Below, in pieces: positions 1-12,122 of a stretch of DNA of 64,000 bases; position 1 is the first letter of the stretch, and each line of letters begins with the position of its first letter. Under the pieces are notes generated by a model. That model had not been told where the DNA came from and did not search any database. It saw only the letters and a list, made by a program, of their open reading frames with translations. The stretch spans positions 23,991,291 to 24,055,290 of the forward strand of contig OX419337.1 of the NCBI GenBank assembly GCA_948470475.1, in the 5' to 3' direction. The position numbers were made by a program, and so were the translations under genes. The stretch is from Galaxea fascicularis (taxonomy: Eukaryota > Cnidaria > Anthozoa > Scleractinia > Euphylliidae).

Positions 1-95
1 TTTGTAAGTGTGATACTGTGGTCATGTTCATTTTCATTGTAATGCTTAATTGAATTAACCAGGAAACTTGAAGAGCTTTGTTTTGCATTTTATAG

Positions 96-3000
96 GCTCA
101 ATTCTTGAAGGACCAGACCCCAATGCTTTAAAGCCATATGCTACTATGGTAAGTCACAGACAAAAGTAAGAACAGAGTGCTTTAATTAAAATACAAGTGG
201 AAACATTGCATTAATTATTGTGCTTAACATTTACCATGAATTCGTTGAACCTCCTTCTTGAAATTAAAGCATGAATCATTCCTTGAATCGTTGCTATCAA
301 TGAACAGCTTAATTCGTAACATGATTTTTGTAAAGTGTTGGTGGCATGTTTGACTTCCAGTGGCTGAAATGAAGTTTAAACCTCTGCCTCTGAGAGTCCA
401 CCTCTTGGTGCAAACACTGCAGGTGTCAAAGGACTTAAATCTAGTGTGTAAAAGAAATAAAAGTAAAAACTGCCTTAAACATTTTTTCACTTTCCTGGAA
501 AATTGAGTGGATCAACACACAACACTTTGTCTCATTGTCCAGGGCAAGTTGTTTCAAACATGGTTAGCACTAACCTTTAGTTAAGATGCATTAAAACCTA
601 TAGGTTGTCATGGTATTTAACCTGGGTTAACGCTTACCATGCTTCGAACAACTTGGCCCAGATAAATATTGCACTGTGGATTCTGCAATATAGCTTAGAG
701 AAGAAAATTCATAAACATTTAAAATTTGTTTTATACATGTAGGCAATGCCAATGCTCATCAAGTTAATGAAGGATCAGAGTGTTGTTGTAAGAGATTCAG
801 TGGCATGGACCCTTGGTCGGATATGTGAGATACTGCCGCAAGTTGCAATTGAAAATTACCTCCAGTCCCTAATTGAAACTTTGTTGGAAGGGCTTGATGC
901 TGAGCCCCGTGTTGCTGCTAATGTCTGCTGGGTAAGATTATTGGAATCACCAGGGCTAGCTAAGGTTTGATGATAAAGCTTCCAAGGTTTTCTGCCAGCC
1001 TTAAATTGACAAAAGACAGTATCCTGCTTCCTTAGCTAACAAGGCACATCAGTGCCCTCTTTAGGGAAAAAAAAGTCAGACATTTTGACTCCTGTAAAAA
1101 TTTCATAATTTGGTATTGACATGTTTACTTTCTGGAGTTATGTGAGGTCCAGAGACCAGAATTCTAAGATGGATGGTTTACAAAGACCAGAACTAACAAA
1201 GTCTTGACCTTTAGTACCTGTAATATAGTTTGTTTGTAAACTTCAGATGAGAAAATGTTTAGGTTAATATGAGAAATTTTAAGCATGCGTAAGGAAAATT
1301 TAAGAATGTTGCCACTTTACATGACATAAGCCCTTTGCTTATATAACATTAAGTAACGATTCACACAAGAACAATAGCAAACCCTATTGTTCTGCGGCAA
1401 TGGCAATTTCCCCACATAGGATATCGTTGATTTTAGGAAGAAAGCTGGAACTATTGAATGTTCCCTACATTTCTTTGTAGAACTAGACTAAATGTGCTTG
1501 GTTCAATTAAAATTTAGGAAATTTTTGTGCCTAACCAATCATAACTGCTAAACACAATAGCCACTAATTTTGATGATTTGATGAAGTCCCCCCCCCCCCC
1601 CCCCCACACAATTTTTTTTAAAAATTCGATGTGGTGCAACGGCAGCACAGGTTATCTGAATCTTCAATTAATACTTACTAAATGTGCCTTTAACCCTAAC
1701 TTTTAAACATTTTTTGAGTTTTGACCAATGAGATTGCTAGATTTAACAATGAAAAAAGTCAACATTCCATCGTGCATTGCTGTTTAGCGCTATAGTTCTT
1801 ATGCGAATCATTACTTAATTTTTGTTTCAGGCCTTTAACTCCCTTGGGGAGGCAGCATATGATGCAGCCCCAGTGCCAGACGATGAAGAGGAGCCACAAA
1901 CATATGCTCTGTCAGTGTATTTTTCACAAATAGTTGAAAAACTTCTTGGTGTAACAGATAGGTATGCACATTGACAGATTCATTATTATTACAGTGAAAC
2001 CCCCTGTAAGAGGTGAAAACAATAGACTGTAACTCATTGGGTCCTCGGAATTAAGAGAAAAAATTTCTGGGACTGGTAAAGGCTACCGCACACTAGCCGA
2101 TTTTTTGTCGGCCGACAAAAAATCTTGACTTGTCGGCTAGTGTGCGGTGAATTCAGACAAGTCTGCGACAAGATCGGGGCTTGTAGGGCGATATCTGACA
2201 GTGCTAGATCTCAAAACGTCTTGTCGGCTAGTGTGCGGTGGGCCAAGATAATTTGTCGGGGCTCACGTGTACTTAAACCAATGAAGAATTGTCATGAGAG
2301 TCACATGAATAAGCGTCTTTTCCAACATGGCGGAGATCGACTCAACCCCAAGACTAAACGCGGTTAGTCGGGACAAAAAATCGGCAAGTGTGCGGCAAGC
2401 TGACGTCTTGACAAATTTTAACCCAGTTTAACCCCGACAAAAAATCTTCAGCTCTGCGACAAAAAATCGGCTAGTGTGCGGTAGCCTTAAGGTGGCTCAA
2501 TAGGGTTATGCAAGATCACGAAGCACGTGCCAGTCATATCAATTGAAAGTTAATATTCTTGTTGTTTTTGCTATTTTTCAAATCAAAGCCACTGAAACAT
2601 AACAAAAAAGGGCCAAAATTTGCTGTACAACAGTCACCTCTGAAATCAAGGCTTTTAGTCCCAAATTAAAACTACTCAAACATCGCCATTTTTTGACGTC
2701 TGTTTGGCTTTGATTTCAATTTTCTTCAGTGTCCTTCAGTAAAATTTTCCGATATTCTCCGACTGGGTAGAGCCTGACAAGAAGAAACTTTTAAAATCGA
2801 AAAAAGTAGGGGTTGTCAAGGTAGTTTTTTCGTTTTTAGCATTTTTGTTGTTTTTTGGCTGAGCGAAAAACTTGTCTTACAAATTTTTCTGATAAATTGA
2901 CAGCAAGGAAAGCTAAAAAGGTATAACATCTCTGCCACATTTTAAGGAATTTCACCGAAGGAAAGTGGAGAAATCTGAGGGGGAAGTTTCTATTTTCTCA

Positions 3001-6000
3001 CCTTAATGGCAATTACGTCATCAGAATAGGAACTCGCCAAGATCGCTATTTGGACATGCGTGAACTTTCGAACCACGTGGTTTTATCGAGAACGAATGTG
3101 TAAATTACAGTGTACTTTTGACGTTTTTGTACAAAATGCTTTTGACCTGAAAGGCAGTTGAGGACATACCTTAATTCACTATGTCGCAGAATCCTTGGAA
3201 ATCTCTTCGAAGTGTTTCAAAATTGCGGAGACTATTCTCGTCGTGTTTGTGACCCTTGGAAGCGATGAGCGACTCGACAATGGCGGTCTCGTCAAAATAC
3301 ACACAAGACCTTTCCGTCCAAATCGTTGGTACAAATTATTTAAATCCTCATATCTTAGGCCACTGCCAGCAATTTTTTCAGCGATGCTTTGTTTTATTGG
3401 GCTATCCGCATGACCTGGGTTGTACAGCTTTCCTCGAAAAGACAGGAGTCTCTGATGACGGTTGTCAAGATATTTCAGGTCTTCGGCGGCGTCCTTGACA
3501 GAGATTACAGAACTTCTGTTCACCAGCATTTCATCAGACAACGCCAGCCTAGACGAAAGCAAGATTCTTCGAAGAGCGATCACGTCCTCTAGGGCATCAT
3601 GGGCGTCAAACGTGGTTTGAAATAAATGTTCGTAAACAGAACTCTGGCCAGGCTTTGGAAATTGACCTTCGGCGTTTTGGAGGGAAGAGTGCTTGCTTTT
3701 GATGAGTGACTTCAACAGTGTCAGAGTGTCTGCAAACCGGATGGAACTGATGGAACTGAGCTCCGCGATAAAATTTTCGCCACCATTTCGAAGAAGTATT
3801 GGAATATCAAATGTGGTGGCGTTGTGTCCAGCCAAGATTGTGCAAACGGGCTTTGTGGACCGTGTTGAAGCTGAATCTCTGCTGGCCCTCAAAAAAGTTA
3901 AGAACTGCCTAAGTACTTGCGATAACTCAAAGGCTTCTACTGGTCGATTATCTTTAAAAAGTCGGCGGATTCCATTAACAGTTCTAACTGTAAGTTTGTT
4001 GACCTTTGACGCGTGAGAATCTATGTCTCTGGTTGGTAGAACATAGCATGAAAATTGTTTGTCTGACCTATCCACGGCAGCGAGCTGGCATACTTCTGCT
4101 GATTTTCCCGTTGAATTTGTCTCGATGTCAAATAAAACAAAGTGATAAAATTTGCTGTCATCAAATTTTTCCTTTTGAACTTTTGGTCTCGAAGTGTATT
4201 TCGGAACTGCATTTTCGTACTGTTCTTGTTGTTGTTTCGTGATAGCAGCGTTTATACCATAAAGTTCAGTGATTGAAAGTTCAGAATTGTTCAACTCCGT
4301 TGCTGTCGCAGAAGAGTTTAGGTTCAGGCCAATGCCACTTTCATACATGGTACCTTCTTTGGCCTCGTTTTTCGAGGTTTCTGAAATCTTGTGTTTGTTT
4401 AATTGTGATCGACGTCGCTTGAATGCAGCTGTTGATTTCCTTTGTTTGTCAATCGAACTTTTCTTGTCCATTTTCGTATTATGGTCTACACAGAAAAAAC
4501 CTGGCTCTATGTTAAGTGACGCTAGAGTTCGAGGAATGTACCTGTAACCTAAATTTACTTGAGAGACACTGCAGGACACTCGATAATCATTGCTTTCACT
4601 TCCCCCGTAAAAGCGAATTTTGGGGTTCTTCGAGCCCACCACACTGTTCAGAGACTCATTACGTTGAGAATTTGCTGCAGGTGCAAGTTTGTTTATAACA
4701 ATGTCTGTGCTATATTCATCAAAGAGAGATTTCAGGGCTGATTGAAGGCTATCTCCTTGGAGGTCTTTGCCATAGGGAAGATCTCTGTGACAATAATGTG
4801 AAGGGTCTGTCTTGTACCGACACCATGTTTCTCTACAACCAGTATGGTCACCAAATGCATGAGGCACAACGCTTTGAATTGCAGATTTCATGTTTGTAGG
4901 ATCCCCCTTGTTTTGTGCAATACAGTACGTAAAGGACTTGACAAGGTAATTTATGACTTTCTGTGACAACACTGAACTGTTGGGGAACTTACTTCGTTGA
5001 CTCAAGTTGTATAGGCGTGTTGTGAGGGATCTTTTTATGTGAACTGTATCACTCCATTTTTCCACACCATAGGGTACCTTTTGCTTTAGGTGAGATTCAG
5101 TCGTTGAATCATCATCCCCAGTGTAAATTGAAAATTTGACATTTGATTTAGTTACCTTATTGAAAAGTTCTACTGCAGCTAAAGGCTCCATTGACTTTGA
5201 AGAGCCTGAATGATTTTTTCTACAGTCGTGGCTGTTTGGTTTTTTTCCTGCCTTTTTAGCTTCATCACAGGAGCGGCACATTTTATTTTTTGTTGTGTAG
5301 TCAAGGACCTTTCCAGTTGAAAGGCCCATGACTGCAGCATGTCCTGTCTTGGAGTTGAAACCTCGCCCCCGTTTCTGCCACCCCATGTCATAAGAACAGG
5401 CAATGGGTAGCAAATTGTTCTGGTCAGGCTTGTTACCATTTTCAATTGCCTTCTCTTGTTCAAGGTTTAGGACTTGCTGGCAACTATTTTTTGCTACTAG
5501 TTCTATTGCCTTTCCAGCTTCCCTTTCCCGATTTTTAAAAGTTGATGAGTTCATTGCAGGTACATTGAGGGCTGAAAGTAAATTGTTTAAACGGGTATTG
5601 CCCACTCCTGTGTGTAAACAGCCAAGGGCAGCTCTTGTGTTCACATCAAAGGTCAATGGACCACGTGCACCAGATCTGTGCTCTTTTGATGTTTTAATGG
5701 TGTTTTCCACATTGCATTGGCTGCATAGAACAGTAAATGTGCTTGCCAAACCATTGTGTTGTTCTCCAATAACATTGCCAAGAGACAAAGGGCCTAAAAA
5801 TATTGTAAAATACACTGTAAACTAACAGGGAAAAAGGACTCCATCCATAATATTCATGTTTTTTTGTATGGTAATGGTGTATAGTGCAAAGTTAACTAAC
5901 CATGTGATTTCTGAAGGGGCAAACAACTTCAAATCCAGACATTTTAGCCAGGTTTTTTGTATTGTGATGAATTTTCTTCATGTTTGCTGTTTGCTTATGC

Positions 6001-9000
6001 CACTGCACTACATAGTACACTTGAAAAAAAAAAGAATTTCATCTGTTTTAAAAGATAACTCCTTGTGCCACGAACACATCTATGGCATACAGAGTAATTG
6101 TGCCCAACTTGTAACAATTCCATTTTACTGTAGTTGTCCATTATCTGAGACTCTTGTGTGCTTTTTAGAAAAATATGGGAGTATGAGGATCAGCTGATTT
6201 TCCAATAATTTGCAATGTTTGCTCCTTGGAAGACCACATGGCTAATTTTGGTTGTAATAATGTGGACCTATATGGCAGTTATTGTGAATAAGGCTTGTAG
6301 GTGGGATGGCCATGTTATTATCAGTCCAGTTCAAATCTCACCTAACCTTGGTTTGAGGGGAGAGTCAGCATTGTTTCCTTCTGACTATGAATGGTAGGTG
6401 ACAATGAGCATAATCACAATTTTAATATCTTGTGAACCAAGAAATCATTCATGAAATAGTGGGCAGATACAACCACGTTTTAGGCTGGTGTATGAAGTGG
6501 TCCTGGCCGTAAAGCTTTTAATTTTAAAAAACAATATTATGAGCCAGTGCAGGATTAGTTATTTTCTGTAAATTCTTGAAATGGGTACCTCTTCAAGGTA
6601 GAAGAAATGATACATTTACTGCACTTTTTTTTTTGAAATAAACAAATCATTTGAAGGCATGGATAAATATATTGTAGGATCATACTTGTAGCAGCAAATA
6701 CGTCAACATTTAGAAAAATGCAGGAAGAAACAAACCCGCCAGAATTAACAACAAAAACATTTTTGAGATGCTCAAAATATGCTATAGTGCAGTGAAAAAT
6801 AGTGAGTATTTACCGCAATGACAAAACGAGCATTTCTTCAGACCCTCTGTAAGGGTCTGTATGTCCACCAGTCTGGATCCTTGTGGCAAGTTCGCCTTCC
6901 TCTTGGCTGTATTCTGCTGATGGGAATCAGGGTTGGAGTCAACAGAACAGGTAGGCCGATAATTAGGACAAGCTGGGCAGGAGAATCTTACTAAAAATTC
7001 AAGACTTCCGGATAAAGAAAAATGTACTGACCTCAAGTGCTCGTGTCATTCGTTTTGCTGGGGGTTCGTTTTCCTTGGATATGCTATCGTACTGGAGCTT
7101 CCTTTTGGCATTCCACGTTTTGAACCCTTCGTGTAAAATTTTTATTTTTGTTTCTTTTCTTGTCTCGATCGCTTCCACTTTCCGAAAGCGACCTGACGCA
7201 TTACGGATGTTGTGTAAGCGTTTTGTAGGCGTTGTGTAAACTTCTGGTCTTTGACTGTCATTATTGTGCTCATTACCGGAAAGTATCGATGCCATTTCAC
7301 TCTCATCAAGCAAGCTTCGTGTTTATGTGACAAAAATTGTACACTCGCGTGAAGCCGCCATGTTTGTTTAGATATTTAAAGGTCGCGCCATTTTCGTACC
7401 CATTCTTCGCGCGGCCAAAAAACCCTATTGAGCCACCTTAAGTGACTGATTAATGGTGGGGGACTGCTTAATGGAGGTTTGACTGTAGTATAGAAGATAG
7501 GATGTACCTTCCACCTAAATTCTAAATAGCAGTTTACCAACAGAACAAAAAGGACAAAAACAGTGCATGAACATGAAAAGCTATAAGCTACCTTAAGGGT
7601 AGTCCATTATCCCAGGACTAGTAGAAATTTCATTTGGGCTGGAAAAATTGGAGAACCAATTAGCCACTGGGCTATTTGTAACAGATGAGGTTTTGGAGAT
7701 ACATGAAGTGTCAATGAAGAGAAATGGTCTTGAGTTTAGTTACAGTAATCCAAAAAAAGATAGAAAATTCCCTGATATCATCTTGGTAATCACAATGTTG
7801 GATTTTAAATTAAGTAATATTTTAACGATGGGTATTTTAGTGCAACTCTGCCACAGAAGCATTAAGGCCCTGGCAAACGAGGACACATTGTTGCCGATGC
7901 AAATGTTTCCTGTTTGCCCATGTGCACAAACTTTGTGTCCAGAAAACAAAAAATGTTTCTGATTTTGTTCAGAAACATTTTGTGTCTGCAACAAATGTTT
8001 CCCAATTTGCGCAACATGGAAACACAAGATTCATTTTGTGTTCTGCACGTTTGCACGCCCAAGAAACATCATGAGCAACATTGTGTCCTCGTTTGCCAGG
8101 GCCTTTAAACATCACAAAGTAATTCCAAAATCATCAAGACCAAGTTTTACCTTGGTTTTTTCTTGACAAGGCTTGACACTTAGTCCTACTGGGCCAAGAC
8201 TGGTAAAACTTGTTGTGCTGAATCAGCTTATGTTAAATGTTGTTTCATTTAGCAAGTGTTAAGCCATGAGCAAAACACATCAAGACAGATCATTAACTGT
8301 ATATTGCTGAAATTTATCTGAACAGACCTGATGCTGGCCAAGGAAACCTCCGAAGTGCTGCATATGAAGCTGTAATGGAGTTGATAAAAAATAGTGCGAA
8401 GGTATGCAACCATCCAAAAGATGTTGTTATCAAGATTTTTATTTGAGGAGAGTGACTCCCATTGTGACTTCTCGTACATTCCACACGTCTTGGGATTAAT
8501 GTAGAAACTAGGTTCTCTTAAGGATGTTGTTCCCTTGTATAGAGGCACTTTTCATGGGTTATCACTGTTGGAAAAGCACACCTTAAAGGCAAGTGTTTGT
8601 TACATCTTAAACAAAAATTGGGAACTGAAAGGTAGTTAAGCTTGAGGAAAGAGTTTGCATAGTCTGTATGTCATCTTTGGTGACAGTGTTATGCTTATTG
8701 TTCCACAGGACTGCTATGATGTTGTACAAAAAACTACTCTTGTCATTCTACACCGGCTTCAGCATGTTATACAGTTGGAGGTACAGTACTGCAATGCTGA
8801 TCTTCTGGATATTTTTATCTTCAGTTAGTATGGGAAATTGATGATGATGAGTGATATTTAGTTTTACGATGTCCTGCTTGGCTCGGCTGGTAGAGCACCA
8901 GACTACCAGGGTCTTTATTACTCTGTGGGATCATGCTGACTGTGTGCTCAACATCATGCTTCAGTTCAGATGATCGCAGTGATGTCTAGCTGTTGGCCTT

Positions 9001-12000
9001 GTCTCCCTTACTTTCACACATAAAACTGGAAGAGAACATTAAACACCCTATACACTAATCCAAAAGAGTAGGGAACATACAGTTCCCAGTGCTGTGGTCT
9101 ACCCTCAGACGGGACTTGGTGGAGGATAGGTGATGGGCTGACCACCTGTCCCCGAGAGCCTCTTAGGGTCACAGAAAACTATTGGCAGGCCATATATGTG
9201 GGCTTGAAGGACCTATGATAATGATGAATGTAACTTTGATTTTCAGAAAAATGTCTCTGATAGGGCTCAATACAATGACTTGCAATCACTCTTGTGTGCC
9301 ACACTTCAGGTAAGTTGGAATTCCTGGGCGATGTACTCACACTAATATCAGTCAGGTACAGTTTTTCCAAAATGAGGTGCTGGAGTCTTTCTTCCCAACA
9401 GGCTTTTGTATTTACACAAACCAGTTAACCTTTTATGCATTTGACTTTTTGTTGTTGTTTCGGCATTAAAGTGATTCCATTGTTTTTCACTGTGTATCTC
9501 CTACTGCACATAACATTGGGCCATCAAAGTTTGCAAGTTTTGACTTATCGACTTGTTTGATCACTCTTTTAATTCCCTTCCCTTTAGATGACTGTTTGGA
9601 ATTAATTATTAAGAGAAAATAGCAGAAAAAAGCTCAAGACCCGTGAATTTGGTTGACCATCTTTGAACTCCCCCCAGTCTTTTAGTGGAAAATGATGATT
9701 TAAATCCAAAATTCTCCCTTTTGCCATAGTGTTGCAAAGAAACGAGCATGGTGACCCCCCTTTCTTGTTGGTATTATTAACTTGTAATAGCTACACACAC
9801 ACAAAAAAATATATTTGATGATGGAAGATGTAGTATTAATTTTATATATAAATGACATGAAACTCTGCATTTGGAGCCAGGGAGGAGTATGAGATGATGA
9901 CGTAGTGGTCCAATTTCCTTACATTATTTGTAATATCGGGCAATTTAAAATCGCTTTACTGAAAAATTATAGCCCAGACAAACAAATAGGCTCCAGGTTT
10001 CAGTAATATTTTTAGTTTTTGCAATATAACAAGTATTCCGGTTGATCAAGTTTTGAACATCTCTTGTGCAACTCAGTAAAAAACACCTAGACCGGGCATG
10101 CAGAGTGAAAACAAGCATCGCGACCCCATATTTTTATCGCTTTTTTTCAATGTCCTATGGATGGTTATAAAGCAGGCAAGGAAGTGGCAAGTACGTAAGG
10201 TGGAAGAAACACCAGCCACGGGGATGTTTCTCCCAACTTGTTCAGTGTTTTCATCACTTCCTTGCCTGATTTATGGAATCATTTCCAGGTTTTATACTCT
10301 TGTATTAGCCATGCTTGACAATTTCATTGGAAATAAGCTCTAGCTGTATTAAATAATTAACATCTGCCATATATCTCTCTCTTCCACAAATTGTCTGATC
10401 TGGTTGCCTTCTTTTCCTTCAACAGAGTGTTCTTAGGAAAGTCAGTTTGCAAGATGCATTGCAAATTGCCAATCCGATCATGACAGCTTTGCTTCAGATG
10501 CTCAGTGCAGGTACTGGAATGGTGGGTGGGGTGCAGGAAGATGCACTCATGGCTATAGGTACACTTGTGGAAGGTAGGTTGCCCAGAGAGACCGCTTTGA
10601 AGTGCACCTAACCCCAAAATAATTTTTTTGAAAAAATTAATCTTTGCACCTGCATGTTTACAAAGACTCAATGCAATGCAAATCAGTTTGCGGTGTCAAA
10701 TAAGGAATAGACCCATGCCCCTTGTGTCTTGGTTGTGAAACAAATTTAATGATGCTTAGTGTTTTGCAAGTTTTGAAGTCTATAAAAAGTCAGAATGTTG
10801 TAAAAAATGGGGAAAAGCCACAATGCATTTTGAACAGGTGCAAAGATTTATTTTGGTGGAAAAACATTTTGGGGGTTAGGTGCACTTTAAACTATTCCTG
10901 GAAAAACGTCTTGCAATTAACTGTGTTTTAAAGGCAGTCGCAGTGACCAAGAAAACCATGAACACTTTGAATTATTCATTGTGCCTTGACTGATCAGACA
11001 TGAGATCAAATCACAAGAAAAAACAGACAATAAAATTAATTTCCTTCAGTTTATAGCTGAGGAGAAAGCAAATACAGGTCACTGTGGTTTGAAGAGTAGT
11101 ATAGATACCTTCCTTTTCCCTTATGTCTGTTTTAATCTTTCTCTTATAGTCATTGGAGCTGAATTTATAACCTACATGGAGGCATTTAAACCATATCTTG
11201 TGGAATCACTTAGAAACAGAGCTGAATACCAGGTAATGCCACCCAAACGGCCTCATTGGTTAGAGTGAAGTAATTGAGAAGGTCATGGGTTTGATTTTCA
11301 CTAAGGGCTGAGAACATTTTCTGTGCAATTGCCATTGTTTCTGTTTGTCCAAATTGCATTTATGTAACCTTACATTATAATCTAGACACCCCAAGCTTCC
11401 CTGTGCATAACAGTCTAGTTATTACCCACTTTTATGGCTTCCTATGGAAGGAGATTGTTTTTGTTTAGTTATAATTGTAATTTATTGTGCACTTTGTTTT
11501 TTTTTTGTTTTTTGTTTTAGGTCTGCATAGCTGCTGTTGGCTTGGTTGGAGACATTTCTCGAGCCTTGGCATCTAATGTATTGAACCACAGTGATCTGTT
11601 TATGCAGATTTTATTGGAAAACCTGGCAGTAAGTAATAAGACATTAACCCAAGTTGAACCTGTAGATTTATGAGAGCTGTGGTCCATTCAGCTGCTTTCA
11701 TGACAACTGCCAACTTTTGTCATATGACAGTGTTTTTCAATTTGATTGCTTTTCCTTTTGCTAAATGTAGTACTTTTCTGTGATGCTGCTTATTACAAGT
11801 TGGTTCTAACATATGGGGGGCAAAGTTGGCGCAGTGGTGAGAGTGCTCGCCTTCCACCAATGTGTCCCGGGTTAGATTCCCACACTCAGTATCATAAGTG
11901 GGCTGAGTTGGTTGGTTCTCTACTCTGCGCCGAGAGGTTTTTCTCCGGGTACTCAGGTTTTCACCTTTTCTCAGAAATCAACATTTGATTTGATTTAGAG

Positions 12001-12070
12001 TTTATTTAATTTACAGTCTCCCCAATTAGTAATGCTCTCATGTTTGGCTAGAACAATAACTTAAATAAAG

Positions 12071-12122
<52 letters not shown>

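Larger units (their letters stand above)
1992..7485. mobile_element. Outer Tc1/mariner- or pogo-like element, interrupted
   Basis: The left end reads TA-CAGTGAAACCCCC (TA at 1990-1991) and the right end reads GGAGGTTTGACTG-TA (TA at 7486-7487). These are imperfect terminal inverted repeats of the CAGT(G/C)AAACC type with TA on both sides, as expected for Tc1/mariner/pogo insertions. Subtracting the two younger elements inside leaves only about 140 bp of it, so it is a short non-autonomous copy. The terminal match is short and diverged, so the family name is tentative. Confidence 0.5.

Noticed and set aside
2125..2367. 80-codon plus-strand frame
   Set aside because: It lies entirely inside the Harbinger-like MITE and reads through its repeats; no family resemblance.
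3195..5825. Many plus-strand frames of 60-140 codons
   Set aside because: Antisense shadows of the long transposase exon.
7142..7333. 63-codon minus-strand frame
   Set aside because: Another frame over transposase exon 1; the frame chosen splices in phase to the next exons.
8875..8950. tRNA gene
   Set aside because: A-box only, with a degraded B-box and no cloverleaf.
11818..11890. tRNA gene
   Set aside because: A- and B-boxes are present but no acceptor stem or clean anticodon arm; it continues into a SINE body.
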